From Myxococcaceae bacterium (GTDB taxonomy: Bacteria > Myxococcota > Myxococcia > Myxococcales > Myxococcaceae), in the NCBI GenBank assembly GCA_018262385.1, contig JAGSPQ010000100.1, positions 1 through 8,398 of the forward strand: DNA of 8,398 nucleotides, read 5' to 3'. Every line of letters begins with the position of its first letter. Positions within the stretch are counted from its first letter, which is position 1. The notes beneath the pieces are model-generated. The model saw only the letters and a program-made list of their open reading frames with translations. It did not search any database and had not been told where the DNA came from. A program made the position numbers and the translations under genes. Shown here in pieces: positions 7,465 through 8,398 of the stretch.

Positions 7465-8398
7465 GTGACGCGAGGCACCCTGATCGCCGTGGTGGTGCTG
7501 CTGGCATTGGCGGCCGGGGTGGTGACGGGAGCGCTCGAGCTGATGGCCCGAGACCGGGCGGCGCTGGCGGCCAAGTTCTCGGGCGAGCGGCTGGCGCAGG
7601 TGGAAGAGGCGGCCGAGGTGACGCGCAAAGACCTCGAGGCCGTCGGGGTGGCGCTGAACTTCGCCGGCCACCTGGTCCAGGGCTCGAGCTCGCCGGACGC
7701 GCTGGAGAGCGAGCTGACCGCCCTGCTCGCCGCGACCGAGCAATACCGCCAGATCTCGGTCTACGGATCCGCGGGCGAGCGCACTGCCAGCGCGTCCCAC
7801 CCGCGGTTTGGCTCGGTTGCACCCGGGTCGGAAGAACGGCTGGCGGTCGCGGCCCTCAACGCGCTGTCGCGGGCGCCCGGCGATCTCGAGATGTCGGAGG
7901 CGTTCACCGTCGAAGGGGGCGCGCGCTTCCGCTGCTTCGCCACTGCGCTCAAGCTGGGTGGAAAGCCGAGCGGCGCGGTGGCGGTGCTGGTGGACACCGA
8001 ACGGTTGTTCGCCAAGCTGCGCTTCCTCGCTGCCGATCCCGCGCTGCGGCTGTTGTTTCTCGGCCCGCACGGAAAGCCCACCTCGGCCAGCGATGCGCGG
8101 CTGGCGGCCGCGGCGTCGAGTCAGCCCGGCCCGTCCACTTCAGGGCTGGCCACGCTGGTCGAGCGCCTGCGCGCCCACCAACAGGGCACGCTCTGGATTG
8201 ACGAGGCCGAGGTTGTCCGGCTGGGGATTGGGGATGCGGAGGTGCTGGCGGCCTTCGCCCCGGTGGCGATCAATGGCCGCGAGCAGTGGGCGCTGGCGAC
8301 GCTGACCTCGACCTCGGTGCTGAGGACCGCCGAGCGCGGCCTCATCCAGCGACTGTCGATGGCGGCCGCCGCGATCGCCTTGCTGTTGATCGCGTTCG
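7465..8398 (+). CDS. Membrane sensor protein, N-terminal part (possibly histidine kinase), 3' truncated
   Basis: The frame is open to the right edge. From GTG 7465 about 311 residues are visible. A transmembrane helix lies near the N-terminus (GTLIAVVVLLALAAGVVTGA). An extracytoplasmic region of roughly 270 residues follows, with an alpha-helical start (ERLAQVEEAAEVTRKDLEAV) and strand-rich stretches such as YRQISVYGSAGERTAS, GAVAVLVDTERLF, LRLLFLGPHGKP and FAPVAINGREQWALATL. These resemble double-Cache sensor domains. A second helix begins at SMAAAAIALLLIAF. The layout fits a sensor histidine kinase, chemoreceptor or diguanylate cyclase; the output domain is outside the window, so the class is undecided. 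Start: GGAG lies 9 nt before GTG 7465. ATG 7411 would add 18 residues (MRAKRNPPLQ...) but has only a weak GGA close by; GTG 7450 is also in frame. A signalling link to the neighbouring envelope genes is only a guess. Confidence 0.75.
   Translation, partial: MTRGTLIAVVVLLALAAGVVTGALELMARDRAALAAKFSGERLAQVEEAAEVTRKDLEAVGVALNFAGHLVQGSSSPDALESELTALLAATEQYRQISVYGSAGERTASASHPRFGSVAPGSEERLAVAALNALSRAPGDLEMSEAFTVEGGARFRCFATALKLGGKPSGAVAVLVDTERLFAKLRFLAADPALRLLFLGPHGKPTSASDARLAAAASSQPGPSTSGLATLVERLRAHQQGTLWIDEAEVVRLGIGDAEVLAAFAPVAINGREQWALATLTSTSVLRTAERGLIQRLSMAAAAIALLLIAF

Noticed and set aside
7206..8201. Plus-strand 331-codon frame overlapping the sensor gene
   Set aside because: The frame starting at 7411/7465 gives two membrane helices and a sensor-like domain; this one is low-complexity Arg/Gly/Ala.

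Overview
High-GC bacterial DNA, most likely from a myxobacterium-like member of the Myxococcota (old Deltaproteobacteria). The main clues are a secreted protein ending in a MYXO-CTERM-like tail (Gly-Cys, hydrophobic segment, Arg cluster), Asp-Ala-Gly rich linkers, a Cys-rich insert in a Pal lipoprotein, and strong G/C preference at third codon positions. The genus cannot be read from this window.

Layout. Positions 1-3377 hold a topoisomerase IV operon: parC, cut by the left edge, then parE. From 3454 to 3865 lie four tRNA genes on the + strand: Pro(UGG), Arg(UCU), His(GUG) and Arg(UCG). Promoter-like sequences precede tRNA-Pro and tRNA-His. The two Arg genes look like diverged copies of each other.

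The right half holds four consecutive genes for exported proteins. They are a coiled-coil protein with a MYXO-CTERM-like tail (4009-4809, +), a Pal peptidoglycan-associated lipoprotein (4833-5408, -), a second OmpA-domain lipoprotein with a long coiled coil (5616-6533, +), and a lipoprotein of the alpha/beta hydrolase fold (6545-7369, -). The orientations alternate, so two gene pairs converge (4809/4833 and 6533/6545). A strong + strand terminator for the first pair lies inside the 3' end of the Pal coding sequence, and the second pair shares an inverted repeat without a T tract. From about 7465 to the right edge runs the N-terminal part of a membrane sensor protein, with TM helix, extracytoplasmic domain and a second TM helix; any output domain is outside the window.

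How the genes relate. ParC and ParE form the A2B2 topoisomerase IV that decatenates daughter chromosomes. The tRNAs are unrelated housekeeping genes. The Pal and OmpA-domain lipoproteins should tie the outer membrane to peptidoglycan; the hydrolase and the MYXO-CTERM-like protein are further envelope or surface proteins of unknown function.

I do not see a clearly undescribed system. The most noteworthy signals are the terminator embedded in pal, a 15-base motif (CCGTTGCARRYTGCC) seen three times at gene boundaries, the tRNA-Arg pair, and the cysteine-rich Pal.
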